DNA of 64,000 bases from CBDHFQ01 sp965262565 (lineage in GTDB: Bacteria; Bacteroidota; Bacteroidia; J057): NCBI GenBank assembly GCA_965262565.1, contig CBDHFQ010000029.1:124001-188000 (forward strand), written 5' to 3'. Position 1 is the stretch's first letter, and the number at the start of each line of letters is the position of its first letter. The notes beneath the pieces were generated by a model. It had not been told where the DNA came from. It did no database searches and saw nothing but the letters and a program-made list of their open reading frames with translations. The position numbers were made by a program, and so were the translations under genes. Below are positions 61,947 through 64,000 of the stretch, piece by piece.

Positions 61947-62360
61947 ATGAGTTACCGTGTTGCATTGACAGAGGCCGAGACTGAGGAATTGGCTCATCTG
62001 TTAAAAACAGTAAAGGATCCCAAACTATACAGAAGATTGTTGGTTATTTCGCTTCGAAATAAGAATTACTCATTTAAAGAGATTTGTATCATCCTACAGG
62101 TAAGTCATAAATCTGCTACGGAGTGGGTCAAACTATTTTTGGATCAAAAATTTGAAGGCTTACTTACCCTGCACTATCCCCAACACCGGACATCTAAACT
62201 AGACTTGCATTTGCCAAAGCTGAAAGAATATACCGAGGCGCATCCCGAAAAAGGAATAACTGAGATTTATCGTTTTGTGAGCGATCACTTAAATATTAAG
62301 GTAGATCAAAGTTGGTTATACAGATATTTAATTCAACATAAACTCCTGAAAAAGAAATAA
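61947..62360 (+). CDS. Orphan HTH protein resembling the N-terminus of IS630-type transposases
   Basis: 137 aa. A helix-turn-helix segment (YRRLLVISLRNKNYSFKEICIILQVSHKSATEWVKLFLDQKFEGLL) and a winged second part (ITEIYRFVSDHLNIKVDQSWLYRYLIQHKLLKK) match the DNA-binding half of IS630-family transposases. The DDE catalytic domain is absent; the frame ends at a clean stop. No terminal inverted repeats or target-site duplication are visible. It may be a remnant or a domesticated DNA-binding protein. It is divergent from hupS, with 268 bp between starts. Confidence 0.6.
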   Translation: MSYRVALTEAETEELAHLLKTVKDPKLYRRLLVISLRNKNYSFKEICIILQVSHKSATEWVKLFLDQKFEGLLTLHYPQHRTSKLDLHLPKLKEYTEAHPEKGITEIYRFVSDHLNIKVDQSWLYRYLIQHKLLKKK

Positions 62361-62592
62361 TGTTAGAGTGTGATAATTCACTATTTTACCGAGTATATTT
62401 TAGAAGATATGTCAACTCTGCGGTGCTTTTGTTTAAAACATTCTAAATGTATATATATATAAACTAATATATTTAGTGTTGCTTTATTCCCCTAGATGAT
62501 TATTATTAAGATTTAGTTGATTTTTATAAAAAAATTAGCAAAATTGAATTGAAATCAATTTTATTCATCAATTAATTACTAACAAATTTATC

Positions 62593-62958
62593 ATGACGCA
62601 CCTAGAAATGGCACAAGATCTTTACCAACAATTGGGTGAAGGAAAGACAATGGAAGCTTTCGAAAAATACTATCACGATGATGTGGTAATCGTCGAAGCT
62701 AATGGCGATACTCGGGATGGAAAAGATGCCCAACGCAAAGCCATTGGTGATTGGTACACATCTGTGAAAGAAATGCATGGAGGAGGAACTAATACCGTCA
62801 CAGCTAATGAAGGTGAAGGAATAACCATGGTAGAATCATGGACGGATTGTACATTCCAAGATGGTAATCGCTTCAAATTAGAAGAAGTAGCTGTTCAAAA
62901 GTGGAAGGATGGACAGATTATCCACGAGCGTTTTTATTATAATATGCCCAACATGTAA
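62593..62958 (+). CDS. SnoaL/NTF2-like protein
   Basis: 121 aa, cytoplasmic. The fold is indicated by LEMAQDLYQQLGEGKTMEAFEKYYHDDVVIVEANGDTRDGKDAQRKAIGDWYTSVKEMH and VAVQKWKDGQIIHERFYYN. The family includes polyketide cyclases and many unassigned small-ligand proteins. No genetic neighbour suggests a function. Confidence 0.75.
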   Translation: MTHLEMAQDLYQQLGEGKTMEAFEKYYHDDVVIVEANGDTRDGKDAQRKAIGDWYTSVKEMHGGGTNTVTANEGEGITMVESWTDCTFQDGNRFKLEEVAVQKWKDGQIIHERFYYNMPNM

Positions 62959-63187
62959 GAATCTGCTTTCCTCCTCCTACCATCAATTGGTGGGAGGTCT
63001 GTATTTCTATTTACCAGGCATTTATTTAATTATTGGCACCTTACTTCTCTTTTTATATTCACCCCATTTTCAATCTGTTATAACTTTTCTGCCTTACGTA
63101 ATTTGAGCTTACTTGTCTAAATCATACTTGCTAGCTCAATGAATGTGTATCTGAAACCTAATAAGGGATATGTGTAACCTTATTTTG

Positions 63188-63218
63188 GAACGACCGTTCT
63201 AGATGGTAAATCTTACCA
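63188..63218. promoter_or_regulatory. Two palindromes upstream of the disrupted SDR gene
   Basis: GAACG-AC-CGTTC (63188-63199), a TetR-type operator shape, and TGGTAA-ATC-TTACCA (63204-63218) lie within 42 bp of the ATG. No regulator gene is adjacent within the window. Confidence 0.5.
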
Positions 63219-63228
63219 AAATACGATT

Positions 63229-63802
63229 ATGAACAGATTACAAGGAAAAATTGCAATCATTACAGGAGGAACCAGCGGAATTGGGTTAGCCACTTCCAAA
63301 ATATTTAAGGAACAGGGAGCTACTGTTATTACCAATGCCAGAAATGCCGATAGAGCAAGCCAGACATTAAGCGAACATGCAGATCTGTTTTCTGACGTGT
63401 TTGTGGCAGATGTGAGTAAGGTAAATGAGTTAAGGAAGCTCCGTCATTTTAAACACTTCCATTGTTAATCAAATGGGGATGCCCAACTTCAGCGTTTATT
63501 CTGCTACTAAAGCTGCGGTAAGATCGCTCGCTCAATCTTTATCGGCTGAGTTAGTAGGACGCGGAATTAGGATCAATGCGGTAAGTCCCGGACCTATTGA
63601 AACACCCTTTTTCTCCAAAACCGGTATGACAGAAGAGCAAATCCAGCAAACTGCCCAATATATTCTTCAAAGCGTTCCCATGGGAAGATTTGGAAAAGCT
63701 GAAGAAGTAGCTAAATACGTTTTATTTCTAGCCTCTGATGATTCCACGTATATGATAGGTACAGAAGTAGAAGTCGATGGAGGAATGGCAACCTTGTCTT
63801 AA
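63229..63802 (+). pseudogene. Short-chain dehydrogenase/reductase with internal deletion
   Basis: The N-terminal part (63229-63435, frame 1) has the nucleotide-binding motif GGTSGIG at residues 13-19 and DVSKVNEL. It then runs into out-of-frame sequence and stops at 63468. The C-terminal part in another frame can be read from 63434 (GSSVILNTSIVNQMGMPNFSVYSATKAAVRSLAQ) and includes the catalytic Ser, YxxxK and PGPIETPFFSK, ending in EVEVDGGMATLS. Compared with SDRs of about 246 aa, some 55 residues including the NAG motif are missing, and the junction also shifts frame. The gene is therefore probably inactive. Confidence 0.8.
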
Positions 63803-64000
63803 GTAACTGATAGGTTAATTGATTTTCTTCAGACAGGAGAGCGCTCATTTTGTTTACCAGAAGCTTTCCTGTCTGAACATCATTTCTCTCTATTAAAATT
63901 CAACGTGGAAAAACCTTCATCCAAATAATTTATCATCCTTTCCTAATCTTGATGGACAATGCTTCTGAGGGATTTCTGATAATTAATTGTTCTATTTCTT

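Noticed and set aside
63473..63802. 109 aa frame as an independent gene
   Set aside because: It is the C-terminal half of a short-chain dehydrogenase; the same frame continues upstream to 63434 with SDR sequence, so it is part of a broken gene.
1..64000. CRISPR arrays, rRNA or tRNA genes
   Set aside because: No regularly spaced repeat series, and no rRNA- or tRNA-like stretches seen; nearly all sequence is accounted for by protein genes.

Overview
The window looks like a chromosomal segment of a Bacteroidota bacterium, probably close to the Saprospiria/Lewinella-type lineages. The sequence evidence is a type IX secretion sorting domain, a DUF4270 lipoprotein next to glmS, a short GT5 starch-synthase-like gene beside panC/panD, BlaI/M56 and ECF sigma/anti-sigma pairs, AT-rich DNA, and promoter-like TTTG-N19-TAnnTTTG elements. 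The genus is inference. I saw no rRNA, tRNA or CRISPR array.

Layout. 0-9.3 kb is housekeeping: a patatin-like phospholipase (cut by the window edge), a flippase-like membrane protein, panD-panC, GT5, DUF4270, glmS, a HAD phosphatase and ftcD. 9.3-12.6 kb holds a BlaI repressor with two perfect palindromic operators and an M56 (BlaR1-type) sensor protease whose proline-rich tail was duplicated and frameshifted. 12.7-14.7 kb is a DUF2007-like protein, scpB and an rluB-family gene. 15.1-20.2 kb is an ExbB-ExbD-ExbD-TonB operon followed by a second, paralogous TonB-ExbD pair. 20.2-27.4 kb has anti-sigma/ECF sigma, a TPR lipoprotein, MscS, a SpeA-type decarboxylase and an exported helix-hairpin-helix protein. 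27.5-31.9 kb is one very large secreted protein (sugar-dehydrogenase propeller + di-haem region + Ig-like + DNRLRE repeats + T9SS tail) broken by one extra base. 32.2-33.7 kb is pabB-pabC.

The central system is a [NiFe] hydrogenase locus in two minus-strand blocks. Block A (33.9-42.3 kb) carries hypB-hypF-hypC-hypD-hypE, an NHL-repeat protein, a nickel-permease-like protein with a His-rich loop, and a DUF4272 protein. Block B (56.0-61.7 kb) carries the small and large subunits, the maturation protease, two small unknown proteins, a TPR-like protein and hypA. The subunits look like the group 2a (cyanobacterial Hup / mycobacterial Huc) type: no Tat signal on the small subunit, a GGACSGNT N-terminus, and a DSCLVC C-terminal motif. 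Together the two blocks give a complete hypABCDEF set, nickel supply, endopeptidase and enzyme, consistent with aerobic uptake of H2, possibly at trace levels.

The 14 kb between the blocks (42.4-56.0 kb) is unrelated: NTF2-like proteins, an AraC regulator, a histidine kinase/response regulator divergent from a Cys-rich exported protein, an L,D-transpeptidase, a GH13 pullulanase-like enzyme, a methyltransferase and a frameshifted beta-helix/dockerin-like protein. After the hydrogenase come an orphan transposase-type HTH protein, an NTF2-like protein and a short-chain dehydrogenase with an internal deletion. Four genes in the window are disrupted; two by a single extra base, which could be real or consensus errors.
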